Source of the DNA: Candidatus Brocadia sinica JPN1
Lineage (GTDB): Bacteria; Planctomycetota; Brocadiia; Brocadiales; Brocadiaceae
Assembly: GCF_000949635.1 (NCBI RefSeq)
Contig: NZ_BAFN01000001.1
Location: 3,159,052 to 3,223,051, forward strand
Length of the DNA stretch: 64,000 bases
Direction of reading: 5' to 3'
How positions within the stretch are numbered: position 1 is the first letter of the stretch; the number at the start of each line of letters is the position of its first letter. The notes beneath the pieces are model-generated. The model saw only the letters and a list, made by a program, of their open reading frames with translations, was not told the DNA's origin and searched no databases. Shown here piece after piece: positions 52,995-62,283 of this stretch. The translations under genes were made by a program, and so were the position numbers.

Positions 52995-55262
52995 ATGTCT
53001 GTAGTTGATATGAATACCTATAAGGTTGCCCTTGTGGGAAACCCAAATGTCGGGAAAAGTGTGATATTTGGTTTGTTAACAGGAAAATACGTGACTGTTT
53101 CAAACTATCCCGGAACAACGGTGGAGGTTTCCCGCGGTATTTGCAAAGGGTTGGACGGTGGAATTGAGATTGTAGATACGCCGGGGGCAAATAGTCTTAT
53201 TCCCCTTTCTGAGGATGAGAGTGTCGCAAGGGATATGCTTTTGGAAGAGTACAAAAAGCATATCGTCCAGGTGGCGGACGCAAAGAATCTTCGGCGTGGT
53301 CTACTGATTACCTCCCAACTAGCAGAGATGGGACTCCCTGTTGTACTGGTATTAAATATGTGGGATGAACTCTTAGATAGGGGTATGAATGTTGATGTAG
53401 ACGTACTGCAGGGAATTTTGGGTGTACCGGTCGTGAAAACTATTGCCACACATAGAGTAGGAATAACCGCACTGTTTAATGCTATACCCGTTGCAAAAGT
53501 CCCCAATCTTCATATTGATTACGGGAGCTTAATCGAAGAAGGCATTTCAAGGATACACAAAATATTGCAGGGTAACACGACAGTGAATGAACGAGCACTG
53601 GCGATAATGCTTTTATCAGGTGATGAAGCCCTTGAAGAAAAGTTACGACATAAACTCGCAGACGGTTCACTTGCTGAAATCAAGCGCATTCGGGATGGTA
53701 TTCAAAGCCATTTTAGCAACCCGTTGAGTTACGTGATTAACATCAGACGGGCAAATTTTGTGGATACGTTAGTTGACAAGGTGACCCTTACCCTCAGGAA
53801 GGAAAAAGAAACTCATCCGGTTGTGAGGGATATATTTTTTTATTTTCTTGTGCCATTGGTCTCTTTTTTCATGGGATATAAGCTTACGGCATTATTGATG
53901 TATCTCATTTCATCTCGACTTCCTTCCGGCAGTATTTTGACTTTTATCACGCCTCTTGCCGTCGGCGGTATATCATCTCTATGGTTCTCACTGTATCTCT
54001 ATTTGAGAGAATTCAAGGCAAAGAGCACGATTGCAGAGGTATTGGGGCGTATTACCATGCATCCGATAGCAGCCTTTCCTCTCTTGATTATTATTTTATG
54101 GATTGTTTATAAACTCGTGGGGGAGTTTGGGGCTGGAACGTGCGTTGATTTCTTTGAAGAGAAGGTATTTGGTCGTTCTTTAATACCTTCGGGTGGTTTT
54201 GATCTGAGCGTATATATTCCATTTATTAAAAAAACCTATGTATTTACCCATGTAAATTTCCAGGGGTTTAATTATTATTTTGGACTGCTTGCACAGAAAG
54301 TGATAAGCAAGGACAACATTATATTTGACTTGTTTTTAAATGAACAATCCGGATTAGTACGAGTGGGGCTTACCTATGCAATTGCTATTGTTTTTCCTAT
54401 TGTGGGGTTTTTCTTCCTGGCGTTTGGCATTATGGAAGATAGTGGTTATCTCCCGCGTCTTGCCGTTATGGTTGATAAGATATTTAAACGGATAGGGTTG
54501 AATGGAAAAGCGGTTCTTCCGATGGTGCTGGGTCTGGGTTGTGATACCATGGCGACCCTAACAACCCGCATCCTGAATACGAAAAAAGAGAGGATTATTG
54601 CCACCTTGCTGTTGGCATTAGCCATTCCGTGTTCTGCACAGTTGGGGGTTATTTCGAGTGTGCTGGGTAGGGTGTCGGGTATATATTTTGCTGTATACGT
54701 TTTTGTCATTTGCACACAGCTTCTCTTTGTAGGTTATTTGTCTTCCAAGGTCTTGCCAGGGACCCCTTCTGATTTCTTGATGGAGATACCTCCATTTCGG
54801 ATGCCTAAGTTATCGAATATCTTTATTAAGACGTTTTATAGAGTCCACTGGTTTTTAAAGGAGGCCGTGCCTTTGTTTATGCTCGGTACCCTTGCATTAT
54901 TTGTGGCAACAAAATTAGGAGCGCTTTCCTTTGCGGAGAGAATAAGTGCGCCAATTGTCAGGAATTTTTTAGGACTACCGGAAGAAACAGCGCAAGGGTT
55001 CATCCTGGGATTCTTGAGAAGGGATTATGGCGCCGTGAGTATCTTTAAGACGTTAGAAGAAAAAGGCGGGAGCGCCGGTATCGACCCAAAACAATTACTG
55101 GTTTCTTTGGTCGTAATTACATTATTTATTCCCTGCCTTGCCAATTTTTTTGTGATGATTAAAGAACAGGGAGCAAAAAATGCATTTTTCATGTTTGCAT
55201 TTATCTTGCCATATTCTATACTTATTGGTGGTATTTTACGGTTCATTTTACAACAATTTTAG
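52995..55262 (+). CDS. feoB: Ferrous iron transporter FeoB
   Basis: 755 residues from ATG at 52995 (AGGA site). The N-terminal G domain has GNPNVGKSVIFGLLTG (G1), YPGTTVEVSRG (G2), DTPGANSLIPLS (G3) and LNMWDE (G4). A GDI-like helical region follows (about 180-265), then the membrane part with two Gate repeats: AIVFPIVGFFFLAFGIMEDS-GYLPRLAV and GLGCDTMATLTTRIL with IPCSAQLGVISSVLGRVSGI. It moves Fe2+ across the membrane. It heads an operon with rseC-like and dtxR-feoA genes; the two YkgJ genes upstream may belong to the same neighbourhood. Confidence 0.95.
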   Translation: MSVVDMNTYKVALVGNPNVGKSVIFGLLTGKYVTVSNYPGTTVEVSRGICKGLDGGIEIVDTPGANSLIPLSEDESVARDMLLEEYKKHIVQVADAKNLRRGLLITSQLAEMGLPVVLVLNMWDELLDRGMNVDVDVLQGILGVPVVKTIATHRVGITALFNAIPVAKVPNLHIDYGSLIEEGISRIHKILQGNTTVNERALAIMLLSGDEALEEKLRHKLADGSLAEIKRIRDGIQSHFSNPLSYVINIRRANFVDTLVDKVTLTLRKEKETHPVVRDIFFYFLVPLVSFFMGYKLTALLMYLISSRLPSGSILTFITPLAVGGISSLWFSLYLYLREFKAKSTIAEVLGRITMHPIAAFPLLIIILWIVYKLVGEFGAGTCVDFFEEKVFGRSLIPSGGFDLSVYIPFIKKTYVFTHVNFQGFNYYFGLLAQKVISKDNIIFDLFLNEQSGLVRVGLTYAIAIVFPIVGFFFLAFGIMEDSGYLPRLAVMVDKIFKRIGLNGKAVLPMVLGLGCDTMATLTTRILNTKKERIIATLLLALAIPCSAQLGVISSVLGRVSGIYFAVYVFVICTQLLFVGYLSSKVLPGTPSDFLMEIPPFRMPKLSNIFIKTFYRVHWFLKEAVPLFMLGTLALFVATKLGALSFAERISAPIVRNFLGLPEETAQGFILGFLRRDYGAVSIFKTLEEKGGSAGIDPKQLLVSLVVITLFIPCLANFFVMIKEQGAKNAFFMFAFILPYSILIGGILRFILQQF

Positions 55263-55265
55263 TGG

Positions 55266-55679
55266 ATGCAAATACGAGGGAAGATACTATCTATTTCAGG
55301 CAATATTGCAGAGGTTTGTATTATCAAAGAAAATGTAACATGCGGAAGTTGCTCTGCCTGTCCTAAGAAATTGGGTGTACGTGATATTCTAAAAGTGGCT
55401 GCGATAGACGGAATCCAGATTGGGCAGGAGGTTGTGCTCCACGATACAAAAAATTGGCTTATGAAGAATAAAATTGTATTTTCATTGCTTGCCTTTGTGT
55501 CAGGAATTATATTGACAGAATTCATATCGAAGATTATATCATTCGGCGCTTACCACAAACAGATTGACCTGCTTGGAGCTGGTATGGCAACGGTGATAGC
55601 GTTGGTCGTATTATGGGTCAAGAGACCGAGATATCTTTTTAGAATAGAGTTGATAGGAAGGGGAAAGACTAAATTATGA
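55266..55679 (+). CDS. SoxR-reducing system protein RseC-like
   Basis: 137 residues. The N-terminal beta part has four Cys (CIIKENVTCGSCSACPKK) typical of RseC/MucC proteins, followed by two membrane segments (IVFSLLAFVSGIILTEFISK and LLGAGMATVIALVVLWVK). Family members sit with redox or Fe-S systems. It is 3 bases after feoB and overlaps the next gene by 4 bases (ATGA), so it is in the iron operon. A role in iron handling or redox protection is inferred. Confidence 0.78.
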   Translation: MQIRGKILSISGNIAEVCIIKENVTCGSCSACPKKLGVRDILKVAAIDGIQIGQEVVLHDTKNWLMKNKIVFSLLAFVSGIILTEFISKIISFGAYHKQIDLLGAGMATVIALVVLWVKRPRYLFRIELIGRGKTKL

Positions 55680-56326
55680 CCGAGCCCAGTCAGGAAGAAA
55701 TTCTGGAGTTGATATGGACAATGGAAGAGGAAACGAAAAGGGTCGAAAAAGGTCTGTTAATAAAAAAGATACCTCTTCCCGCAGCAGAAGAGAAATTGAA
55801 TACCCTTGTTAACGAGGACTATATAAAGATAGTGGACAATAGTGTAGAGTTTACCAAAAAAGGCAGGGCAGACGCGCGATTAGTTATCAGAAGACACCGG
55901 CTTGCAGAAAGACTGTTGAACGATGTCTTAGACGTAAAAGAAGATGCCATGGATTCCAGTGCATGTAAATTTGAACATATCCTCGATGAGGAAGTCACCA
56001 CAAGTATATGCACTTTATTGGGACATCCAATAAGTTGTCCTCATGGAAAAACTATACCGCCTGGAGAGTGTTGTGAAAAGGCGAATAAAGAGATAAGACC
56101 TGTTGTGATGCCGTTATCAGACCTGAGGTCAGGGGATAAGGCGAAAGTGTCCTACATTGTGACAAAATACCATGGTCGGCTTGATAGGTTATCTTCCATG
56201 GGTTTATTGCCCGGCGTTCAAATCCGCCTTCATCAAAGACAACCGACGTATGTTATCCAGATGGGTGAGACTCAAATTGCCCTTGACAGCGCTATTGCAC
56301 GGGATATATACGTGCGTCTTGTGTGA
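55676..56326 (+). CDS. DtxR-family metalloregulator with C-terminal FeoA domain
   Basis: 216 residues. An N-terminal winged helix (EEILELIWTMEEETKRVEKG, LLIKKIPLPAAEEKLNTLVN) is followed by the DtxR dimerisation part (RRHRLAERLLNDVLDVKEDA, SSACKFEHILDEEVTTSICT, GHPISCPHGKTIPPGECC) and an SH3-like FeoA domain (LSSMGLLPGVQIRLHQRQPT). Metal-binding His, Cys and Glu residues typical of DtxR/IdeR are present. It should bind DNA when loaded with Fe2+ or Mn2+ and repress iron import. It overlaps the rseC-like gene; the FeoA domain may link FeoB activity to regulation. Confidence 0.87.
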   Translation: MTEPSQEEILELIWTMEEETKRVEKGLLIKKIPLPAAEEKLNTLVNEDYIKIVDNSVEFTKKGRADARLVIRRHRLAERLLNDVLDVKEDAMDSSACKFEHILDEEVTTSICTLLGHPISCPHGKTIPPGECCEKANKEIRPVVMPLSDLRSGDKAKVSYIVTKYHGRLDRLSSMGLLPGVQIRLHQRQPTYVIQMGETQIALDSAIARDIYVRLV

Positions 56327-56810
56327 TCCTTGCTACGGTAACGCTTTATAATGTTATAGTTACACACTCTATAACTTTTAATACGTAAATTACCTCCTTG
56401 TTACTCATTGATGCCTCTGTATACTTGCCTTGTTGATGGTTATTTCATAACTGTTTGTTGACTAAGACTTATGGAATATTTATATCCCCACCCCATACCT
56501 TTGGTAATTTTAGAGACAGATCAGGTTTGTTTAAAATTTCTACAATAGTACAAAAAACACACAATAAATGTGCGCCTTCTTAAGGATGAAAAAAACTGAA
56601 TAACTCATAAACAGGTAATTGGTATTCAATATATTTTAACTGTATATTTCATAAATTATAGATATTTGTCTTCTGAGTACTATTAAGTTTAACTTTCCTT
56701 GAAGGTAACAGGTTCATACGAGGCATATTATTTGCTCATGCTACATTATAAATTTGATGCTAAAATCTTAATCATAAACTCATTTCTCTTTTGTAAGGAG
56801 TCTTAAAGTT
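56327..56810. other. 484-base spacer between the iron operon and motA
   Basis: No gene is visible. GTTATAG (56353-56359) and CTATAAC (56369-56375) followed by TTTT make a weak terminator for the iron operon. The rest is AT-rich. A clear AAGGAGTC ribosome site precedes motA. No sigma-28-type promoter was recognised. Confidence 0.45.
56353..56379 (+). terminator. Weak terminator of the feoB operon
   Basis: GTTATAG, a 9-base loop, CTATAAC and TTTT. The stem is AT-rich and only 7 bp, so it would be inefficient. It stands 26 bases after the last gene of the operon, which supports the call. Confidence 0.4.
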
Positions 56811-57611
56811 ATGGATCCCGGTGCACTGATTGGTCTGATAATTGGCGGTGGATTGATCATGGTGGGTATTGTTATGAGCGGCGGGGTAACTGCTGTAATG
56901 GGATATATCGATATTCCATCGATTATGATTGTAGTGGGGGGTACGGTAGCAGCAACAATTGTCAGATATCCTATTCCCACTGTGATGGGTGCGATTGGAG
57001 TAGCCAAAAAAACTGTCTTTGTAAAGATGGGATCGGCAGAGGAAGAGATTAAACGGTTGGTGGAATATTGCAAGGTTAGCCGTCGTGAAGGTCTTCTGGG
57101 ACTGGAGAAAGAAATCGAAAAAATCAATGATGAGTTTCTGATCAAGGCGGTGAGATTGTTAGTTGACGGTTCAGACTCCGATACACTGAGAGGTATTTTA
57201 GGAACGGAAATTGATAATGTCCGCCAAAGACATTCAGCCGGTAAAGGGATTCTTGAGTTTGCAGGGTTGATGGCCCCTGCCTTTGGTATGATAGGAACAT
57301 TGATCGGGCTTGTTGATATGTTGAAAAAGCTTGATGATCCGTCAAAGATCGGGGCAGGTATGGCCGTGGCGCTTATTACCACATTTTATGGAGTTATCAT
57401 GGCAAATCTGATGCTGTTGCCACTTGCCGGCAGGCTGGATACCTTAAGCAAAAAGGAGGTTTCATTGAAAGAAATTATCATGGAGGGGGTAGTCTCTATC
57501 CAAAAAGGGGATGCCCCCATGATAACGGAAGATAAACTAAAATCATTTCTGCAACCGAAGGCAGCCAGTAAAATATCCTCCGGTCCTGCAAAAGAAGGAA
57601 AACAGGCATAA
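56811..57611 (+). CDS. motA: Motor protein MotA
   Basis: 266 residues. Four membrane segments: GALIGLIIGGGLIMVGIVMS, SIMIVVGGTVAATIV, GILEFAGLMAPAFGMIGTLI, AGMAVALITTFYGVIMANLM. The cytoplasmic loop between the second and third includes RREGLLGLEKEIEKINDEFL, with charged residues used for rotor contact, and TLIGLVDMLKKLDDPSKIG is the family motif. It forms the stator with MotB, driven by H+ or Na+. Two motB-like genes follow; the first overlaps by one base. No flagellar genes are near. Confidence 0.93.
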   Translation: MDPGALIGLIIGGGLIMVGIVMSGGVTAVMGYIDIPSIMIVVGGTVAATIVRYPIPTVMGAIGVAKKTVFVKMGSAEEEIKRLVEYCKVSRREGLLGLEKEIEKINDEFLIKAVRLLVDGSDSDTLRGILGTEIDNVRQRHSAGKGILEFAGLMAPAFGMIGTLIGLVDMLKKLDDPSKIGAGMAVALITTFYGVIMANLMLLPLAGRLDTLSKKEVSLKEIIMEGVVSIQKGDAPMITEDKLKSFLQPKAASKISSGPAKEGKQA

Positions 57612-58297
57612 TGAGTGATGAAGAAAAGGGGTACGAACCTCCCGGCTGGCTTCTCACCTATGGGGATATGGTAACGTTGCTTGTTACTTTTTTTGTTATG
57701 TTGATCAGCCTTTCCACAATTAACATAGACAAGTATAAGAAGACTATGTTGAAGGTTCAAAAAACTTTTGATGCAAGTGGCGGGGAATCTTTATTGGAAG
57801 ACGGTACAAGTCCTATAGAAAACCTCTTTGAAAGAGACCTGGATCCATTGGAAGGTTCCGAAATGGAAGAACCACTTGAAAATTTCATTGATGATGAAGA
57901 GACATACGATTATTTATCAAATTTTCTTAAGGAAAGCAAACTAGCCAAATACATAAGCATTGAAGATATAAAGATAGGATGCAAGATGGAAATTTCCCTG
58001 GATTCGTGTTTTGAAAAAGGTGAATCCATGCTAAAAAGGGAGGCACATACCATTCTTGAGGAATTAGGTGTGGCATTACGAAGCATAAGAGGTAAGATTA
58101 TCATTGATGCCAATATAGGAATGGCCGTAAAGCCAGGTACAGAGGCAACAGATGTATCTATTGATAGAGCGGCCAACATATCTGATTTTCTCATTATCAA
58201 AGAAAATATCGAACCGCAAAGGGTTGCTATATCGGGATATTCTGGCGTTTATACAAATGAGAACGATACTATTGGGATTGTTATATTAAAAAAATGA
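57611..58297 (+). CDS. motB: MotB-like stator protein (with conserved Asp)
   Basis: 228 residues. The membrane segment reads PPGWLLTYGDMVTLLVTFFV with D19, the ion-binding Asp needed by MotB, followed by MLISLSTINIDKYKKTMLKV. The periplasmic OmpA-like domain is diverged: RAANISDFLIIKENIEPQRV is visible but the peptidoglycan-binding NxxLSxxRA motif is weak. It should pair with MotA as stator. A second motB-like gene follows 36 bases later. Confidence 0.88.
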   Translation: MSDEEKGYEPPGWLLTYGDMVTLLVTFFVMLISLSTINIDKYKKTMLKVQKTFDASGGESLLEDGTSPIENLFERDLDPLEGSEMEEPLENFIDDEETYDYLSNFLKESKLAKYISIEDIKIGCKMEISLDSCFEKGESMLKREAHTILEELGVALRSIRGKIIIDANIGMAVKPGTEATDVSIDRAANISDFLIIKENIEPQRVAISGYSGVYTNENDTIGIVILKK

Positions 58298-58333
58298 CCA
58301 TGGCGATGCAGCTTATCGGAGGCTTTTAGGAAG

Positions 58334-59020
58334 ATGTCTGCTGGGAATCAAAAGAAAAAAAGGATTTTTGAGACAAAGCCTCCCGATATGTTCATGCTAT
58401 CATATGCATCGCTTGCTACGTTATTACTGGCTTTTTTTATCGTCCTGAATACCTTTACCGAGGAAAAGAAAAAGGAGTTTATTGAGGGATTTCAAAGATC
58501 GATGAAAAGAAGGGAAATAACTTTTGGTATGGGCGGGATACTGTCTGGCTGGGGTGATGATAAAGAAAAAGAGGCTATTCGTAAAATGAAGTATATTTAT
58601 CCTGACGAGAAAAAGGAGTCAAGAGAAAGCAGTGATAAAGGTGTAAACGAAATCAACCGGGAGGAAGAGCACATACCGGCGGCAGTTGTAGTTTCTTTTG
58701 ATGAGCATGATGCTGCTATTCCTCTGGAGGGAAGACGTTCTCTGAATAATTTAATCGATTTAATTGGGGAAAGACCCTGCTCCCTTATTATTGAGGGACA
58801 TACGAGAAGAAATTTCATACCTTCAGGAGAATACCATAACTGCTGGAAACTTTCTCTGGATCGCGCGAAGGTGGTGGCTGATTATCTTCACGAAAAAGGT
58901 AATATTTCTTTTAAGCGATTGATTCCTGTAGGATACGGGAATAACAAACCCTTGACAAAAGACATCAGGAGCGACAGACATAACGATCGGGTATCGATAA
59001 TTATCAATATATTGAAATAG
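58334..59020 (+). CDS. MotB-like protein lacking the ion-binding Asp
   Basis: 228 residues, the same length as the gene before. The membrane segment reads MLSYASLATLLLAFFIVLNT, where the expected YxD is YAS: S26 in place of the Asp that carries the ion. The OmpA-like domain is well conserved (LIIEGHTRRN, LSLDRAKVVADYLHEKGNIS, LIPVGYGNNKPLTKD). So this copy looks like a peptidoglycan-anchoring partner while the previous copy carries the ion site. Whether they form mixed stators is not known. Confidence 0.83.
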   Translation: MSAGNQKKKRIFETKPPDMFMLSYASLATLLLAFFIVLNTFTEEKKKEFIEGFQRSMKRREITFGMGGILSGWGDDKEKEAIRKMKYIYPDEKKESRESSDKGVNEINREEEHIPAAVVVSFDEHDAAIPLEGRRSLNNLIDLIGERPCSLIIEGHTRRNFIPSGEYHNCWKLSLDRAKVVADYLHEKGNISFKRLIPVGYGNNKPLTKDIRSDRHNDRVSIIINILK

Positions 59021-59074
59021 ATTGTTTTCTTTTGGCTTGACAATACCATGCAGGTGTGATATTAATTCCCATCC

Positions 59075-60073
59075 ATGAAGACAATTCAAAATTCTTTCAT
59101 AACGATCTTTGGAGTATGGGTCCTTTCTGTTTTATCCAGCATAGATATTGCCACATATGCCGAAACACCTGGTTTTGAAATAGCTAAAGAAAATAACCAG
59201 AAGTCACCCCTCTTATTAGCAAAAAAAGAGGAAGATATAGTTATTTATAAAAAAGATATTATTATTCGTTCTGACGAGCTTAAGGCGGATTCGAAAAAAG
59301 ATGCAGAAGAGTTCAAACCCATCGAAAAACCGGTATCAAAAAGACAAGAACCGCAAAAGCAAGAAACACCTGCCCTGGATATTGTTGACAAGTATTTAAA
59401 AGAGGGGAAAAAATACGAGGCAAGAAATGTGCTGTCTGATTTTTTTATCAATAAAAAAATACCGGAAAAACAAAAAGAGATAAAGGATCTGTTGGATAAA
59501 TTGAATGAAGAACTGATCTTCTCGCCCCTACCTTCTCCAGATGCCACAATGTATACAGTTCAGGCCGGTGACGCCCTTGCCAGAATTGCAAAACAATTTA
59601 ACACAACCTACGAGCTGATTATGAGAATTAACGGCAAGACGTCCACACGATTGAACGTTGGCGAGCAATTAAAAATACTGACTGGAAAGACAAAGATACT
59701 CATTAGCAAGACTGACTTTACGCTGACATTGATGTTGAATGATCATTACGTAAAGCAATATCGCATTGCAACAGGGAAAAACGATAAAACACCGGTGGGT
59801 ACGTTTGAAGTAAAAAATAAGATGAAAGAGCCTGTATGGTATTCACCGGAGGGGGGTGTATTCCCCTACGGACACAAAGAAAATATTCTTGGTACCCGGT
59901 GGATAGGTTTCAAAGATAAACCAAACCTGGCTGGATACGGAATTCATGGTACGACACAACCCGAAACAATCGGTACGGCTTCGTCAAATGGTTGTATTAG
60001 AATGTTAAATAGCGATGTAGAAGAACTCTATGATTTTGTGACGTCGGATACCGAGATTATTATTCAAGGGTGA
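59075..60073 (+). CDS. LysM-containing L,D-transpeptidase (YkuD family)
   Basis: 332 residues. A signal peptide (FGVWVLSVLSSIDIATYAET) leads into a charged linker (KRQEPQKQETPA). A LysM domain spans about 160-205 (MYTVQAGDALARIAKQFNTT, YELIMRINGKTSTRLNVGEQ). The YkuD domain at about 210-330 has the catalytic HGTTQPETIGTASSNGCIRM, where His and Cys (SxGCxR) form the active site. It forms 3-3 crosslinks or attaches proteins to peptidoglycan. It directly follows the motB-like genes but is 54 bases apart; co-operation is not shown. Confidence 0.9.
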   Translation: MKTIQNSFITIFGVWVLSVLSSIDIATYAETPGFEIAKENNQKSPLLLAKKEEDIVIYKKDIIIRSDELKADSKKDAEEFKPIEKPVSKRQEPQKQETPALDIVDKYLKEGKKYEARNVLSDFFINKKIPEKQKEIKDLLDKLNEELIFSPLPSPDATMYTVQAGDALARIAKQFNTTYELIMRINGKTSTRLNVGEQLKILTGKTKILISKTDFTLTLMLNDHYVKQYRIATGKNDKTPVGTFEVKNKMKEPVWYSPEGGVFPYGHKENILGTRWIGFKDKPNLAGYGIHGTTQPETIGTASSNGCIRMLNSDVEELYDFVTSDTEIIIQG

Positions 60074-60079
60074 TGGGTT

Positions 60080-60709
60080 GTGTATAGAAACGAACCGCTC
60101 GAAAAGTATTTAAAAGATGCGGCTGCTGGAACACCGGTGCCCGGTGGTGGAAGTGTAGCAGCATTAGTAGGTGCATTAGCAACGTCAATGGCTTCAATGT
60201 CGGCAAATCTTACTATTGGCAGGGGAAAATTTAAGCAATACGATTCGCAACTGAAGAAGATACTAGAAGAGTCTGGAAAGAGCAGAGAAACATTATTATC
60301 CTTGATGGAGGAGGATATTAAAGTTTATAGCGGGGTCAATAATGCGTATGGATTGCCGAAGTTAACCGAAGCGGAAAAGAATAAACGGTCTGAAGAAATA
60401 CAAAAAGCAACCATCTTTGCAATGGAAGTTCCTTTAAAAACGATGATGTGTTGCCTTTATGTATTGGAACAGACGCGAGAATTAGTGGACATTGCGAATC
60501 CCAATCTCATTTCCGATGTGGGTGTAGCCTGTTTTTTGGCGGAAGCGGCATTTCAATGCGCAAAATTAAATGTGGAAATAAACCTTGCCACTATCAAGAA
60601 CCAAAGCCTTTTTGAAAAGGTGCAGAATGAAATAAGCCACGCCGAAAAGAAGGCAAAGCTATTTTTCAAAGAGATAAAAGCGTGCATTCAGGAAAAAATG
60701 ATGAGATAA
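60080..60709 (+). CDS. Cyclodeaminase/cyclohydrolase family protein (FchA-like)
   Basis: 209 residues, start GTG at 60080. PVPGGGSVAALVGALATSMA, MSANLTIGRGKFKQYDSQLK and later NLISDVGVACFLAEAAFQCA, KLNVEINLATIKNQS are the FTCD_C signature. Members convert methenyl-tetrahydrofolate or formimino-tetrahydrofolate; in acetyl-CoA pathway organisms FchA is the methenyl-THF cyclohydrolase. That would fit anammox carbon fixation by the Wood-Ljungdahl route, but no other one-carbon genes are next to it. It lies 6 bases after the transpeptidase gene. Confidence 0.83.
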   Translation: MYRNEPLEKYLKDAAAGTPVPGGGSVAALVGALATSMASMSANLTIGRGKFKQYDSQLKKILEESGKSRETLLSLMEEDIKVYSGVNNAYGLPKLTEAEKNKRSEEIQKATIFAMEVPLKTMMCCLYVLEQTRELVDIANPNLISDVGVACFLAEAAFQCAKLNVEINLATIKNQSLFEKVQNEISHAEKKAKLFFKEIKACIQEKMMR

Positions 60710-60731
60710 TTTTTCATATTGAGCATTTTCT

Positions 60732-61250
60732 ATGGAATGGGAAATAAAAAAGAGTTCTAACGGATGTCTGTTCTGTAATAAGGAGTTTTCTGAAGACGAA
60801 GAATATTATTCTGCCCTTTTTGATGAAAATAACACCTTCCTTCGTAAAGATTTTTGCACACCATGTTGGAACAAAGGCAAGGAAGGAGGGCCTTTTTCAT
60901 TTTGGAAAACGAAGGTGCCAAAGAAGGATAAGCCCGTTCAAACGTTTATAAACACCGAAGTCTTGCTCGATATGTTTATGAGATTGGAAGGAAACAACGA
61001 AACTCACCAAAGAAATCTCCGGTATGTACTTGCACTTTATCTGATCAGAAAAAAGGTGTTTAAATTAAAATCTTTTAAAAGAGAAAACGGAGAAGAGATT
61101 ATTACACTCTATTATCCGAAAGAAGACCGAGAATTCGATGTATTTAATTCAAATTTAAAAGAAGAAGAAATTGAAGCCATCACATCCGAAATGATCCAAC
61201 TCCTCAACTATCCATATCTGGAACGTGAAGTCCTAGGCACCGCAGATTAA
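60732..61250 (+). CDS. Hypothetical protein with two CxxC pairs
   Basis: 172 residues. A CLFCNKEFSEDEEYYSALF start and CTPCWNKGK make a four-Cys zinc-ribbon-like module; the C-terminal half (VLALYLIRKKVFKLKSFKRE and IITLYYPKEDREFDVFNSNL) is alpha/beta. No family with a known role is recognised; similar short Cys-containing proteins are annotated as hypothetical in planctomycetes. It follows the cyclodeaminase gene by 22 bases and is likely in its operon. Confidence 0.6.
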   Translation: MEWEIKKSSNGCLFCNKEFSEDEEYYSALFDENNTFLRKDFCTPCWNKGKEGGPFSFWKTKVPKKDKPVQTFINTEVLLDMFMRLEGNNETHQRNLRYVLALYLIRKKVFKLKSFKRENGEEIITLYYPKEDREFDVFNSNLKEEEIEAITSEMIQLLNYPYLEREVLGTAD

Positions 61251-61273
61251 ACACTTGATAAGAAAAAGCTGGT

Positions 61274-62128
61274 TTATGAAATTGCTGTGCTCCCTGTCGA
61301 AAGTCTTATTTTATAAGAATAATATTTGTGATTTCCAATTATTTTGGAAAGGCGTGTTGACCTATATCTGGTTGTAATGCAACCGATGGAGTAAAAGGTA
61401 ATCAACGGTGTTAAGATATCCAAAAAGGGAACCAGCACGTGTAAATCATACTCGGTCATTAATCCAATGAAATTCATGGCAAAAAAGTTTCTTATAAAAA
61501 GGAACAGATAAAGCGAAATGCTGATGCCCTTGCTTGTAGATAGATAATTGCAATAAATGTAAGCAAAAACAAGACAGGAACATAATTTTATTACGTCATT
61601 GAAGCTATTTAAAAAGAAGGATATATAATTGTTTTCAATAGATAATATCTCCAACCCTATGGATAATATGTATTTCGAAAAAAGATACAAACCGAATCCC
61701 ACGAGAATACCCAAGAAGAATACACCTTTTGTCCATCGGATAGAATTTATTATCTGTTTGGAGGATTCCAGATGTACTAATGGAAGAATAGCGACAACAC
61801 CTGTTTTTTTCATATAATTTTTTAGTTGTCTGATAAGTTGTAGATACCCTTCGCCTGGCTCTTCCTGGAGATTAAAGGACTTACCGGTTGTTGTCCTTTT
61901 TGAATCAGCAGAGATAAAGAACAGATATGCTATAGCAAATACAATAACTGTTATCATGTCACCATACATGTCAGGTATGCTGGGTGTATGAATATCATAC
62001 CGCAGATACGAACTTCCTGACTGCAGGATACGAAAAAAGATGAGTGCATTAATAATATTTTCTGTGGCAAACCTTAGATTAATGCCAATAAATATTAATA
62101 ATGAGCATATTTTGATTGAATTTGGCAT
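61274..62128 (-). CDS. Hypothetical multi-pass membrane protein
   Basis: 284 residues. At least six hydrophobic segments: IKICSLLIFIGINLRFATEN, MITVIVFAIAYLFFISADSK, GVFFLGILVGFGLYLFSKYI, FNDVIKLCSCLVFAYIYCNY, ISISLYLFLFIRNFFAMNFI, FLDILTPLITFYSIGCITTR. A cytoplasmic loop with QEEPGEGYLQLIRQLKNYMK sits between. No family is recognised. It is convergent with the Cys-pair protein and borders the truncated IS copy. Confidence 0.6.
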   Translation of the reverse strand: MPNSIKICSLLIFIGINLRFATENIINALIFFRILQSGSSYLRYDIHTPSIPDMYGDMITVIVFAIAYLFFISADSKRTTTGKSFNLQEEPGEGYLQLIRQLKNYMKKTGVVAILPLVHLESSKQIINSIRWTKGVFFLGILVGFGLYLFSKYILSIGLEILSIENNYISFFLNSFNDVIKLCSCLVFAYIYCNYLSTSKGISISLYLFLFIRNFFAMNFIGLMTEYDLHVLVPFLDILTPLITFYSIGCITTRYRSTRLSKIIGNHKYYSYKIRLSTGSTAIS

Positions 62129-62283
62129 ATAGCCTGTATTGTTTGGTGTAAAGAACTATCACAGAAAAATAGTCAAGAAAAACAATTTTCGAAATATCTT
62201 ATATATCGGAAAATTTTGAGAAAACTTTAAAGAAAAATGCGGAAGTTATGCGAGATGAGTGATGGGTGAATGTGGACGGAATA

